Shown here: in pieces, positions 26,096 to 35,955 of the stretch | Numbering within the stretch: position 1 is the stretch's first letter | Layout of the letters: every line of letters starts with the position of its first letter | Source: Priestia aryabhattai B8W22 | GTDB lineage: Bacteria > Bacillota > Bacilli > Bacillales > Bacillaceae_H | Length of the DNA: 64,000 bases | Assembly (NCBI RefSeq): GCF_000956595.1 | Contig: NZ_JYOO01000026.1 | Coordinates: forward strand, 1-64,000 | Reading direction: 5' to 3' | The notes under the pieces: generated by a model | Databases searched by the model: none | What the model saw: the letters and a program-made list of their open reading frames with translations, nothing else | Told to the model about the DNA's origin: nothing | Program-made: the position numbers and the translations under genes

Positions 26096-27493
26096 TTATA
26101 ACCAAGCATTTTTCAACCGCCTTATTCCTTCTTCTATTTCTTCTCTCTCCAAACTTCCAAAACCTAATAATAGATGAGTCTTTTGGTGAGGTGATTCCGT
26201 AAGCCAATAACGAGAAGTGCCGTAGACAGAGACATCTTGCTTTCGAGCTGCGTTAATTAACTGCTGTTCGTTCATATCGTTGTGCACGCGGACAAGTATA
26301 TGCAAACCTGCATATTCTCCTGACACCGTGATGTTTTTGTTAAACTCCTTGTGTAAAGCCGTTAAAAGAGTACCGTGTTTGAGTTGATAAGCAGTTTTCA
26401 CTCTTCTTAAATGCTTGCTCCACTCTCCGGTTTTCATCATCAGCCCGAGCGTCCGCTGATGAAGGGCTGGAACAGCTTGCTCGTATAATGAGAAACGTTC
26501 ATGATATTCCTTTAGAAGCACTTCCGGTAATACAAGGTAGCTGATTCTTAAAGAAGGCATAAAAGATTTTGAAAATGTCCCTGTATAAATGACGCGCCCC
26601 TTAGAGTCTAAGCTTTGCAATGAAGGGATGGGAGAGCCTTTATAACGAAATTCTCCGTCATAATCATCTTCAATAACAAAACCATTGCAGTCATTCGCCC
26701 ATTTAAGAAGCTCTATTCTTCTTGAAACAGGCATGATCATTCCGTATGGAAACTGATGAGATGGTGTGACATAAACAGCTCGTGCTTGGCTGTCATAAAG
26801 CTCTTGGATGTTTATGCCTTTGTTATTAAGCGACACGGGTTTTAAGGAAAATCCATGCTGTTTAAATACAAAGCTAGCCCCGTCATAGCAAGGATTCTCA
26901 AAGGCAATATCTCTGATGCTTGGCTTTAACACCTGCGCTAGTAAACTGAGCGAGTGCTGCGTACCTGCTCCGATAATAATTTGATGTTTCGAACAAACCA
27001 CTCCTCTTGACTGATAAAGGTACATAGCAATTTCTTCTCGCAGTGATTCTTCTCCTTGACTTTCTTGGTACGTGAACAGCGCTTCTCTATAAGTTTGAAG
27101 ACTTTCATTGTATCGTTTTTTCCACTCATTTAAAGGAAACAAACGGCTATCAACTTTTCCATACCGAAAATCATAGGTACACGACTTTGTTTCTGAGTGA
27201 GCGTGTAAAAATACAGTCGGCTTTTTATCTGTTTGCAGTAAATCAAACTGTGTATTCGTTACGTACAATCCACTTTTGGGCCTGCTTTCTACATATCCTT
27301 CAGCTAAAAGCTGCTGATAGGCCATATCTACAGTATTTCGACTTACGTTTAAGTAATCAGCAAGAGACCGGATAGAAGGCAGTTTGTCCTTTACTTTCAC
27401 CCTTCCGGATACAATTTCTTTTTTTATATATTCATACAGCTGGTGATACAACGGCGTATCATCCTTGCGATTTAATAAAGGTGTGAACTTCAC
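26096..27493 (-). CDS. MocR/GabR-type PLP-dependent regulator
   Basis: A 465-aa fusion of a GntR winged helix with an aminotransferase class-I domain. The DNA-binding part reads 'TPLYHQLYEYIKKEIVSGRVKVKDKLPSIRSLADYLNVSRNTVDMAYQQLLAEGYVE'. The C-terminal part contains 'GAGTQHSLSLLAQVL', 'EDDYDGEFRY' and the PLP-lysine segment 'TGTFSKSFMPSLRISYLVLP'. Members bind PLP and sense amino compounds or PLP itself. I chose GTG at 27493 (AAAGGAG 5 nt upstream) over the ATG five codons earlier, which lies before that RBS. It is divergent from an acetyltransferase gene, its most likely target. Confidence 0.88.
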   Translation of the reverse strand: MKFTPLLNRKDDTPLYHQLYEYIKKEIVSGRVKVKDKLPSIRSLADYLNVSRNTVDMAYQQLLAEGYVESRPKSGLYVTNTQFDLLQTDKKPTVFLHAHSETKSCTYDFRYGKVDSRLFPLNEWKKRYNESLQTYREALFTYQESQGEESLREEIAMYLYQSRGVVCSKHQIIIGAGTQHSLSLLAQVLKPSIRDIAFENPCYDGASFVFKQHGFSLKPVSLNNKGINIQELYDSQARAVYVTPSHQFPYGMIMPVSRRIELLKWANDCNGFVIEDDYDGEFRYKGSPIPSLQSLDSKGRVIYTGTFSKSFMPSLRISYLVLPEVLLKEYHERFSLYEQAVPALHQRTLGLMMKTGEWSKHLRRVKTAYQLKHGTLLTALHKEFNKNITVSGEYAGLHILVRVHNDMNEQQLINAARKQDVSVYGTSRYWLTESPHQKTHLLLGFGSLEREEIEEGIRRLKNAWL

Positions 27494-27604
27494 GCTAGCT
27501 CCTTTCATCTGTCCCTATCTTATTTTTAAAATCTGGCTCTTTTAGAAGGGATACATTTCTTTTACTATAAGTGTAGATCATCTGATTAAAAAGGAGAAGA
27601 TTTA

Positions 27605-28075
27605 ATGACTATTATTACAATTCGTCAAGCTAATGCTGCTGACATGGAAGCACTTATTTCATTAATGAACGAATACATTGTTGATTTTTACAAGCGCCCT
27701 CAGCCTGCCAAAAAGCAGCTGAGAAATTTAATTAACCACTTGTTTCACCATCCGGATGCTGGCGTTCAGTTTATCGCGACTCAAAATGACGAGGCAGTAG
27801 GTTTTTCAACGCTTTATTTTACATTTAGCACCACGCGTGTAAAACCTGTAGCGATTTTAAATGACTTGTACGTTACTGAAAAAGCAAGAGGACAAAAAAT
27901 TGGGGAAAAGTTATTTTCGATTAGTCACCAGTATACGAAAGAACATCAGTATGCAGCTATGTCTTGGGAAACGGCTTATGATAATACAAGAGCCCAAACG
28001 CTGTACAGAAAAATGGGCGGAAATGTAACGAACGATGAGTGGATTCACTACGACATTTCAAACGATAGTTTATAA
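27605..28075 (+). CDS. GNAT-family N-acetyltransferase
   Basis: A 156-aa GCN5-related acetyltransferase. Acetyl-CoA-binding motif A is 'ILNDLYVTEKARGQKIGEKLFSIS' (R/Q-x-x-G-x-G/A pattern RGQKIG), and motif B 'AMSWETAYDNTRAQTLYRKMGG' is the usual C-terminal part. It is transcribed divergently from a MocR regulator with 111 bp between starts, suggesting that the substrate is an amine or amino acid sensed by that regulator. Strong RBS AAAAGGAGA. Confidence 0.85.
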   Translation: MTIITIRQANAADMEALISLMNEYIVDFYKRPQPAKKQLRNLINHLFHHPDAGVQFIATQNDEAVGFSTLYFTFSTTRVKPVAILNDLYVTEKARGQKIGEKLFSISHQYTKEHQYAAMSWETAYDNTRAQTLYRKMGGNVTNDEWIHYDISNDSL

Positions 28076-28219
28076 TATTCTTCCATCCATAAAGTTTTAA
28101 CACGTTCTTAACACTCCTTTCATAAATGTGTTTTATGATGAATACGACAAATAAATCAGTTTCTGTATGTATTTGTCACATTCTCTGTTAAAGTTTTCAC
28201 AAAGTGTTCAAACTTTTAG

Positions 28220-28248
28220 TGAAAACGCTTTCTATTTTTGTGTATAAT
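28220..28248 (+). promoter_or_regulatory. Promoter with cre-like site, first YolD-like gene
   Basis: TATAAT at 28243-28248 with a TGAAAA -35 at the right distance. TGAAAACGCTTTCT (28220-28233) overlaps the -35 and differs from the CcpA cre consensus at one conserved position, so glucose repression is possible. Confidence 0.5.
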
Positions 28249-28322
28249 AAACATATGCAAATGAAAATGAATGTTACAGCTCGTTAATCATACACATTTT
28301 AAATATGGAAGGAGTTTTGAAA

Positions 28323-28505
28323 ATGATTTTAAAAGCATTAAGAAAAAACGGGGCCGTTACAATTAACTATTATAAAAACGGTTTGCTTCAAACGTTTAAA
28401 GGAAAAGTACAGCGCCTAGATTTAACAGACCAAACGCTTTCATTAAAAGATGAACAGCAAAATACTTTCTCTATTCGCTTATCGGGAATTAAAGAAATTT
28501 ATTGA
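28323..28505 (+). CDS. YolD-like small protein, paralogue 1
   Basis: A 60-aa protein of the YolD-like type: a basic N-terminus (MILKALRKNG), then a small beta-barrel-like pattern 'VTINYYKNGLLQTFKGKVQRLDLTDQTLSLKDEQQNTFSIRLSGIKEIY'. The start is the ATG at 28323, 9 nt after AAGGAG. It is 49/60 identical to the gene at 30904 and more distantly related to that at 42202. Function unknown; the similar YolD proteins of Bacillus often neighbour Y-family polymerases, which is not the case here. A terminator follows directly. Confidence 0.82.
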   Translation: MILKALRKNGAVTINYYKNGLLQTFKGKVQRLDLTDQTLSLKDEQQNTFSIRLSGIKEIY

Positions 28506-28520
28506 TGAATAGTTTACAGT

Positions 28521-28571
28521 AAAAAAGAACATGATGCTCATTCTGCTTTGCAGAAGTCATCATGTTCTTTT
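28521..28571. terminator. Bidirectional terminator, YolD-like 1 / ltaS
   Basis: A 14-bp stem AAAAGAACATGATG/CATCATGTTCTTTT lies between convergent stop codons, with an inner CTGCTTTGCAG stem-loop. Confidence 0.85.
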
Positions 28572-28581
28572 GATTTTAGCT

Positions 28582-30510
28582 TTATTTAGCTGATGTTTCT
28601 GTTTCTTCTTTCCCGTACATATATTTTGAAGGGTCGACTGTTTGGAAATCCTTCAGCTTGTGGAAACGAAGTAAGTCACCATAAAGCACTTGATCAGATA
28701 GCTCCAGTTCTTTCGCTACCTTCTGTTTATAAGCTTTCATTTGATTATTTTCTTTAAGCGCTTGGCCCGTTTTAGAATCATAATACGTTCCATCCACTAA
28801 TGTATATTTCGGAGATACGTAGTTGCCATTACGGAACGCTACTACATCATCATGACCTTTAGAAAATAAATCTGTACCAAATTGGATAAACTCTTTGCTG
28901 TCAATCCCTACTAAATGAAGAAGAGTTGGCACAACATCAATTTCTCCACCGTACGTATGATTAACTCCGCCTTTTACTCCAGGAACGTGAATGAATAGAG
29001 GTACACGCTGCAGCTGAGCATTTTCATAAGGCGTAATTTCTTTTCCTATCACTTTTTCCATTGCCGCATTATGATTTTCAGAAATACCGTAGTGATCTCC
29101 ATAAATCATAATCACAGAATTATCATAAAGGCCAGAAGCTTTCAGTTCTTGGAAGAAAGATTGCAATGATTCGTCTAAATAGCGAGCCGTTTGGAAATAG
29201 CGGTCAACTGTCGCATCGCCCGTGTTAGCCGGCTGTATGCTTGCCTCATTGTTTCCAAGTAAAAATGGAAAATGGTTTGTTAACGTAATTAAATGCGCAT
29301 AGAACGGCTGTGGTAAAGACTGCAGCATTGGAACAGATTCTTTAAAGAACGGTTTGTCTTTTAAGCCATAATTAATTTTATTTTCACCCGTCATATTGTA
29401 ATAACTTGCATCAAAAAACTTATCCACACCGAACTGCTTGTAAATTTCGTTACGGTTCCAAAACGTCTTATAGTCTCCATGCAGCACAGCGCTCGTATAG
29501 CCAGCTTTTTGATCTAAAATAGCTGGTGCTGCCTGATACGTATTGCTTCCTTTCAGCACAAAGGCGGAACCTTGAGGAAGGCCGTATAGAGAGTTGTCCA
29601 TCATTAGCTCAGCATCTGATGTTTTTCCTTGTCCTGTTTGATGAAAGAAATTATCAAAATACGTAAAGTCATTTCCATGAGCCAACGAATTTAAGAACGG
29701 TGTCACTTCCTGGCCATTTAATTTGTAATCAATTAAAAAAGATTGAAATGATTCCAAATGGATTTTAATAATATTTTTCCCTTTAGCTTTTCCAAAATAA
29801 ATGGGGTTAGGTTCCGCATAGTGACTGTTTTTAAAATTAACGACGTTCGTTAAATCATTGCTGCTTGCAAATGCTCGCTGTTTAGAGTTTTGAGCAGTCT
29901 GAACACCATCATACATCGTATAATTATAGGCGCCTAAATACTTTACCAAATAATTGCGGTCAAAAGTTCGAGATAGAAGCTGCGGGCGATCAATTTCTGC
30001 TAGTGTTAAGTTCACAGAAAAAACCATGAATCCTAAAGAAAGAATGGTTACAGCATTTTTAACCGATACTTTTTCATTATTCCAGTCAATCTTTTTACTA
30101 AAAAAGAAGAAAAAATAAATAATAAAATCAACAAAATAAAAAACATCATGTGCTTTTAATAAATCCATAATGCTTCCGCCCATACTTCCTGCATTACTTG
30201 TCTGCAATAGTGTAGGAAGCGTTACAAAATCGTTAAAAAAACGATAATAGAGAATGTTGCTGTATAATAGCAGCGTCATAATGAAACTGCCTGCAAGAAT
30301 CCAAGCTCCTGCTTTCTTTCCTTTAAAAAACAAGCCGATTCCTAAAAAAATCAGCACTGAACTTACAGGGTTTATGAACAGCAGAATTTGCTGCATTACG
30401 CCGCTTACGCCTAAGTTAAATTCAGTTTTATAAGCCACGTACGACTTTATCCACATTAAAACAGCGGCTAATATGAAATAGTGCAGCGGCTTAGAAACGA
30501 TTCGCTTCAT
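28582..30510 (-). CDS. ltaS: Lipoteichoic acid synthase
   Basis: A 642-aa polyglycerolphosphate synthase. Five N-terminal membrane helices (to about residue 175) include 'YYRFFNDFVTLPTLLQTSN'. A linker with an AFA signal-peptidase site (213-215) is followed by the extracellular sulfatase-fold domain. The nucleophile is Thr297 in GQGKTSDAEL; metal and substrate residues appear in HLESFQSF, YGDHYGISENHN and LITLTNHFPF. It transfers glycerophosphate from phosphatidylglycerol to the growing LTA chain. The sequence closely follows B. subtilis LtaS (YflE), so it is likely the main synthase. Confidence 0.92.
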   Translation of the reverse strand: MKRIVSKPLHYFILAAVLMWIKSYVAYKTEFNLGVSGVMQQILLFINPVSSVLIFLGIGLFFKGKKAGAWILAGSFIMTLLLYSNILYYRFFNDFVTLPTLLQTSNAGSMGGSIMDLLKAHDVFYFVDFIIYFFFFFSKKIDWNNEKVSVKNAVTILSLGFMVFSVNLTLAEIDRPQLLSRTFDRNYLVKYLGAYNYTMYDGVQTAQNSKQRAFASSNDLTNVVNFKNSHYAEPNPIYFGKAKGKNIIKIHLESFQSFLIDYKLNGQEVTPFLNSLAHGNDFTYFDNFFHQTGQGKTSDAELMMDNSLYGLPQGSAFVLKGSNTYQAAPAILDQKAGYTSAVLHGDYKTFWNRNEIYKQFGVDKFFDASYYNMTGENKINYGLKDKPFFKESVPMLQSLPQPFYAHLITLTNHFPFLLGNNEASIQPANTGDATVDRYFQTARYLDESLQSFFQELKASGLYDNSVIMIYGDHYGISENHNAAMEKVIGKEITPYENAQLQRVPLFIHVPGVKGGVNHTYGGEIDVVPTLLHLVGIDSKEFIQFGTDLFSKGHDDVVAFRNGNYVSPKYTLVDGTYYDSKTGQALKENNQMKAYKQKVAKELELSDQVLYGDLLRFHKLKDFQTVDPSKYMYGKEETETSAK

Positions 30511-30903
30511 TTTGATTTTCCTTTCTCGATTAGTTTATGAGTAGATTCACAAAGAACATATAGAAAACCTTTATCATTATACTCATAGAAAATGAAAATT
30601 AAATGAAATCCTAGCCTTCACAACTATAGATAGATTCTTTAAATTCATCTACTAGTTTACCTAATACCCACAAATAAATAAACTAAAATCACCTTTTTTA
30701 TCATAAAACCCCTTCTCCCCTCATATACTGTATTCTGTTGCAACACCCGTACTGCAAACTTGTGCATTTTTTCACAATTTATCTACAAACTATCCTCATC
30801 TTGCTGTATAATAATAATTCTGCCTTGAGCATTCTCTACATTCGTATGCTTAAGTCACAGCTTTCTTTTCATAAAAGATGCACACATGAAAGGAGATGAA
30901 TAA
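30511..30903. promoter_or_regulatory. Divergent promoter region, ltaS / YolD-like 2
   Basis: This 393-bp non-coding stretch has a TATAAT facing ltaS (30577-30582, minus strand) and one facing the YolD-like gene (30807-30812, plus strand). Both have weak -35 partners. I see no gene, riboswitch or clear operator in it. Confidence 0.45.
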
Positions 30904-31086
30904 ATGATTTTAAAAGCGTTAAAGAAAAACAAACATGTAACCGTGAATTATTACGAAAATGGCCTGCTTCAAACCTTCAAAGGAAAAATCCAAAATTTAA
31001 ACCTAACCGACCAAACCCTCTCCCTACGAGACGAAAAACAAAACATTTTTTCCATTCGTTTGTCTGGCATTAAAGAAATTTATTAA
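30904..31086 (+). CDS. YolD-like small protein, paralogue 2
   Basis: A 60-aa protein 49/60 identical to paralogue 1, with the same MILKALKKN start and the identical C-terminal FSIRLSGIKEIY. The RBS GAAAGGAGATG lies just upstream. Together with paralogue 1 it flanks ltaS on the opposite strand. Function unknown. Confidence 0.82.
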   Translation: MILKALKKNKHVTVNYYENGLLQTFKGKIQNLNLTDQTLSLRDEKQNIFSIRLSGIKEIY

Positions 31087-31089
31087 CAA

Positions 31090-31124
31090 AAAAGATCCTG
31101 AAGAATTCTTCTAGGATCTTTTTT
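31090..31124 (+). terminator. Terminator of YolD-like 2
   Basis: The outer stem AAAAGATCCT/AGGATCTTTT encloses the self-complementary GAAGAATTCTTC and is followed by T residues, a few bases past the stop codon. Confidence 0.85.
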
Positions 31125-31162
31125 GTATTTTTTATCCATAAATTATTGAAAAATAATCCAAT

Positions 31163-31204
31163 TAATGTTAAATTAACTTTACATAATGTTAAATCAACTT
31201 AACA
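31163..31204 (+). promoter_or_regulatory. Two tandem 21-bp operator-like repeats
   Basis: Adjacent direct repeats (31163-31183 and 31184-31204) agree at 19 of 21 positions. Each contains a dyad, GTTAAATTAAC or GTTAAATCAAC. The 21-bp period puts both dyads on the same DNA face, directly upstream of the XRE gene. Confidence 0.65.
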
Positions 31205-31225
31205 AATTTATTAAAAAGGCAGCGG

Positions 31226-31453
31226 GTGATCATATTGACTCTTATTAATCACGTAAAAGAGCTTAGAGCTAAACATGGATATACGCAAGGAGATTTAGCT
31301 GAAAAAGTTGGAGCCACTCGCCAAACCATCGCAGCTATTGAAAAGGGAAATTACGTTCCTTCCCTACTACTTGGTTTAACAATTTGTGATGTCTTTCAAT
31401 TAAAAATGGAAGATGTTTTTACACTTCAAAAGGAGGAGAAAAATGTTGAGTAA
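31226..31453 (+). CDS. XRE-family (YozG-like) small regulator
   Basis: A 75-aa Cro/C1-type DNA-binding protein consisting almost only of the helix-turn-helix domain: 'VKELRAKHGYTQGDLAEKVGATRQTIAAIEKGNYVPSLLLGLTICDVFQLKMEDVF'. The start is GTG at 31226 or, equally possible, TTG at 31235 with GGTGAT as RBS. The last 11 nt overlap the downstream membrane-protein gene. The tandem 21-bp dyads upstream suggest autorepression. Such pairs of a small XRE regulator and a membrane protein are common in Firmicutes, usually with unknown signals. Confidence 0.82.
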   Translation: MIILTLINHVKELRAKHGYTQGDLAEKVGATRQTIAAIEKGNYVPSLLLGLTICDVFQLKMEDVFTLQKEEKNVE

Positions 31454-31913
31454 TGTTATTAAATCTTATTTGTTGAATGTAGTGTCTCTACTATGCGTAG
31501 GGTGGTTTTTATATGATTTTTTAAGCCTAAATATTCAATTTAGTGAAGTTATGACCCACCCTGAACCCCCGTGGGAAATTACTATGTCTATAGGCTCTTT
31601 TGCTTCCTTAATTGTGCTTTTAATCGTCTCATTGTTTTACTACCGCGCGCGTAAAAAGACGAAGAACGTTTCGCCTTTATTATTTCCTTTTGAATTTGCA
31701 GAAGAAGATGAACGTGAAAAGATGATAACAGCAGAGGCTTGTAAAAAAGCCTTTGTTTTTCTCCTATTTTCTATTCCTATAGGTGCTATATTAATAGCTT
31801 TTTATCCGCTGTTACCTAATTCTTTTAGCTTCTATCCCATTGCCGTTCTTTTGCTTCTTTCTCTTGTACAGTTAACGGTTTATTACGTATCAATTAGTAA
31901 GATTTATCGCTGA
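31443..31913 (+). CDS. Four-helix membrane protein paired with XRE regulator (DUF2178-like)
   Basis: A 156-aa membrane protein with helices at about 8-25, 42-62, 95-115 and 128-150. A cytoplasmic loop holds the acidic/basic 'FEFAEEDEREKMITAEACKKAF' (a D-E-R-E motif typical of DUF2178/DUF3796-like partners of XRE regulators). The start is ATG at 31443 after AAAGGAGGAG, inside the end of the regulator gene, which indicates translational coupling. It may sense membrane state or titrate the regulator; this is inference. Confidence 0.75.
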   Translation: MLSNVIKSYLLNVVSLLCVGWFLYDFLSLNIQFSEVMTHPEPPWEITMSIGSFASLIVLLIVSLFYYRARKKTKNVSPLLFPFEFAEEDEREKMITAEACKKAFVFLLFSIPIGAILIAFYPLLPNSFSFYPIAVLLLLSLVQLTVYYVSISKIYR

Positions 31914-31915
31914 TT

Positions 31916-31952
31916 AAAAAAAGGTTGTTACTAAAAAGAACAACCTTTTTTT
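31916..31952 (+). terminator. Terminator of the XRE/membrane pair
   Basis: The stem AAAAGGTTGTT/AACAACCTTTT ends in a run of T, immediately after the stop codon. Confidence 0.8.
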
Positions 31953-32128
31953 AATCTAATAATTCACTGAACTCCCTACAAAAATAATCCAACCTACATC
32001 TATTTCACTATTTTTTCATTTTTTCTGTCTATATTGAACTATAACAATTGAACGATGTATGTTACCTTCCACTGCAGTTTTTCTTCAGTGTTCAGTTGCA
32101 AAATAGGAAAGATAAAAGGAGCATATCA

Positions 32129-32551
32129 ATGGCAGCTAATAAATGGACAAAATGGATGGTTGGTTTATCAAGCGTTGCTGCATTTACCACTTTTGTAGGA
32201 CTTTCTCAAAAATATGATCAAACAAATTCAACAGCTACAGCACTAAATAACGATACATCAGCCAGTAATTCATCGCAAACCCAAACGGAAGATGAGACGG
32301 ACCTATTTCCAAATTCAGGACCTGACTCCAATACGGACAATGGAACTAACGGGCAAGATCAGTGGTCAAATGACAGTTCTAATGAGCAAAGTGATCAATG
32401 GTCAGACGATAATTCAAGCAGTCAAGATAATCAGTGGTCAGACGATGATTCGAGTAATCAGCAAGACCAGTGGTCAAATGATAATTCCCCCAATGGCCAG
32501 GATAACTGGGGGAATAATAATGATTCTTCTATGCAATCAAGACCTTCTTAA
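32129..32551 (+). CDS. Membrane-anchored protein with five 12-residue Trp repeats
   Basis: A 140-aa protein. Residues 1-28 (MAANKWTKWMVGLSSVAAFT...) form a signal anchor or uncleaved signal peptide. A Ser/Thr/Asn-rich spacer follows, then five exact-length 12-residue units at 77-136 with pattern [DN]-[QN]-W-[SG]-[DN]-[DN]-x6. There is no Cys, and no [ST]-G-A-[ST] flavinylation motif. The ATG at 32129 follows AAAGGAG; the longer frame upstream is unsupported. It is the first gene of an operon with apbE and a ferric-reductase-like gene (12 bp to apbE). I do not recognise a family; it is probably exposed on the cell surface. Confidence 0.75.
   Translation: MAANKWTKWMVGLSSVAAFTTFVGLSQKYDQTNSTATALNNDTSASNSSQTQTEDETDLFPNSGPDSNTDNGTNGQDQWSNDSSNEQSDQWSDDNSSSQDNQWSDDDSSNQQDQWSNDNSPNGQDNWGNNNDSSMQSRPS
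32357..32536 (+). repeat. Five tandem 36-bp coding repeats
   Basis: Five in-frame 36-nt units encode DQWSNDSSNEQS, DQWSDDNSSSQD, NQWSDDDSSNQQ, DQWSNDNSPNGQ and DNWGNNNDSSMQ. DNA identity between units is moderate, so they are old or under selection at the protein level. Confidence 0.85.
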
Positions 32552-32563
32552 GGATGTGATGTA

Positions 32564-33487
32564 ATGAGCTACTCATTTAAAGCGATGAATACCGAATTTA
32601 ATGTATATCAGCTGGAAGCACCTGTAATTAAAAAAGTGGAGAGCTGGTGTTATCTTGTAGAAGAAACCCTAAGCCGCTTTCTTCCAACAAGCGAGCTTTC
32701 ACAGCTTAATTCACTGAACGGAAGATTATTTTTACCGTCAAAAATGTTGTATGAAGCTGTAAAAACAGCCTCTTACTATTACAATGAGACAAACGGAATT
32801 TTCAACCCATTTCTGTATCATTCTATTCAAACTCTAGGATATGACCAAAGCTTTGAACAACTGCCTAACAACCAGCTTCCTCAAGAAGTAGCAGCTTTTG
32901 ATGCTGTCAATCCTATCATGATTCATAAAGGAATGAGAAGTATTCAGCTTGCTTCTAATGTCGGTCTGGATTTAGGCGGAATCGCCAAAGGTTGGAGCAT
33001 TCAGCAAATGGCGAATCAATTAAAGAAAAAAGGAACTTCACTTGGAGCAATCGATGGAGGCGGTGATATTGTAACGTGGGGGCCTGCTAGCAAGAACTGG
33101 TCCATTGCTCTGTCTCATCCATTCCATTCATCCAAAAATCTCATGAGCATTAAAGTAAAGAGTAACAGCGGCATTGCTACAAGCAGTGTGGGCAAGCGAT
33201 TGTGGAAAGTCAACGGACACACTCACCATCATATTATTGACGGCAGAATCAGCAAGCCTAGTTCATCAGAGCTTCTGCAAGTAACGGTTGTTTCAGAAGA
33301 CTTGACCGTTTCTGAAGTCTATGCAAAATGCATGCTTATTCTCGGATGGGACGCTGGATTAAGATTAGCTAAAATGCATCACCCTTCTTTAGAGGTAATT
33401 GCGGTTACAAAAGAAGGCAGGGTGTTAATCGAAAAACATGTGAAAGGTCAGGTATACCATTATGGCTACTCTCCTCGCGCAATTTAG
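32564..33487 (+). CDS. apbE: FAD:protein FMN transferase (ApbE), no signal peptide
   Basis: A 307-aa ApbE-family enzyme that would attach FMN through a phosphodiester to Ser/Thr of a target protein. Family motifs are ETLSRFLPTSELSQLN (about 34-49), NVGLDLGGIAKGWSIQQMA (132-150), IDGGGDIVTWG (163-173), and HHIIDGRI near residue 226. Mg2+-binding and FAD-binding positions are thus retained. It begins MSYSFKAMNTEFNVY with neither lipobox nor signal helix, so it appears cytoplasmic, unlike typical exported ApbE/FmnB. The ATG lies 5 nt after AAGGATGTGATG. It overlaps the next gene by 26 bp. Confidence 0.88.
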   Translation: MSYSFKAMNTEFNVYQLEAPVIKKVESWCYLVEETLSRFLPTSELSQLNSLNGRLFLPSKMLYEAVKTASYYYNETNGIFNPFLYHSIQTLGYDQSFEQLPNNQLPQEVAAFDAVNPIMIHKGMRSIQLASNVGLDLGGIAKGWSIQQMANQLKKKGTSLGAIDGGGDIVTWGPASKNWSIALSHPFHSSKNLMSIKVKSNSGIATSSVGKRLWKVNGHTHHHIIDGRISKPSSSELLQVTVVSEDLTVSEVYAKCMLILGWDAGLRLAKMHHPSLEVIAVTKEGRVLIEKHVKGQVYHYGYSPRAI

Positions 33488-34040
33488 TGCCCACTTTCTC
33501 GTTTGGAATACCATTCGGGCAGCCGGCTTAACTTCTTATTTACTAATGTTTGTATCAGTTGCCGCTGGCATTTCTCACAGCTTTTCGTTTTTTAAACCAA
33601 AACGAAAAAAACAGCTTTTGCTGGTTCATCAATCATCAGGGTGGTTCGGGTTATTATTTGGCATGATTCACGGACTTGTTTTATCATTTGATCAATCTAT
33701 TCATTTTTCACTTTCTGACATTTTAATTCCGTTCACTTCCGATTACAAACCAATTAGCACAGGTCTCGGTACTATTTCACTCTACATTTTATTCGTACTA
33801 ATTAGTACATCCGACTTTATAAAACAGCTTAGGAGAAAAACATGGAAAGCCATTCATTTTCTTGCTTTTCCAGGCTATTTGCTAGCACTGTATCACGGCA
33901 TTTCTTCTGGAACAGATACACAGCAGCCGCTTATTCTCGGGATGTACAGCATCACTGGCTGCATCGTTTTAATTTTGCTTTTTTTGCGAATTCAACACCA
34001 GTCAGCTCCTAAGAACCAAAAAAAAGCTCAGGAAAACTAA
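33462..34040 (+). CDS. Ferric-reductase-like transmembrane haem protein
   Basis: A 192-aa membrane protein with about five or six helices. Two His pairs are spaced as in bis-haem ferric reductases: His56/His70 ('LLLVHQSSGWFGLLFGMIHGL') and His132/His145 ('KAIHFLAFPGYLLALYHGI'). It has no cytoplasmic FAD/NADPH domain, so it must exchange electrons with another carrier. Co-transcription and overlap with apbE suggest a flavin-haem electron pathway across the membrane together with the repeat protein. The chosen ATG lies within the apbE 3' end; translation is probably coupled. Confidence 0.82.
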   Translation: MATLLAQFSAHFLVWNTIRAAGLTSYLLMFVSVAAGISHSFSFFKPKRKKQLLLVHQSSGWFGLLFGMIHGLVLSFDQSIHFSLSDILIPFTSDYKPISTGLGTISLYILFVLISTSDFIKQLRRKTWKAIHFLAFPGYLLALYHGISSGTDTQQPLILGMYSITGCIVLILLFLRIQHQSAPKNQKKAQEN

Positions 34041-34070
34041 AAAACGCACTCTATTATAGAGTGCGTTTTT
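34041..34070. terminator. Bidirectional terminator, redox operon / gdh
   Basis: The stem AAAACGCACTCTA/TAGAGTGCGTTTT lies between convergent stop codons, with A and T runs on either side. Confidence 0.85.
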
Positions 34071-34072
34071 CC

Positions 34073-35736
<1,664 letters not shown>

Positions 35737-35914
35737 GTTTCAAAACCTTCCTGTGCTAAAATTAAATGTCAAAGTGCATATTCCCCAATTTTTCCGCCAT
35801 TAATCCTTTCTCAGGGACATTTTATGAATTAATGACTGCACGAAATATTCTTTGGATAGCGAAAACTGTATACCTTAATTTGTTCTAGGAGAGAAAAAGA
35901 TATACTTTCTAACG

Positions 35915-35946
35915 CAAAAAAACAGCTTTTCCAAATAAAAGCTGTT
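35915..35946 (-). terminator. Terminator of dctSR
   Basis: The stem AACAGCTTTT/AAAAGCTGTT is followed by TTTTTTTGCG on the minus strand, about 10 bp after the dctR stop codon. Confidence 0.85.
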
Positions 35947-35955
35947 CTGTATGAT

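Noticed and set aside
31226-31913. XRE regulator and membrane protein as a toxin-antitoxin pair
   Set aside because: The membrane protein is a 156-aa four-helix protein with no toxin-like feature; regulator plus membrane sensor is the simpler reading.
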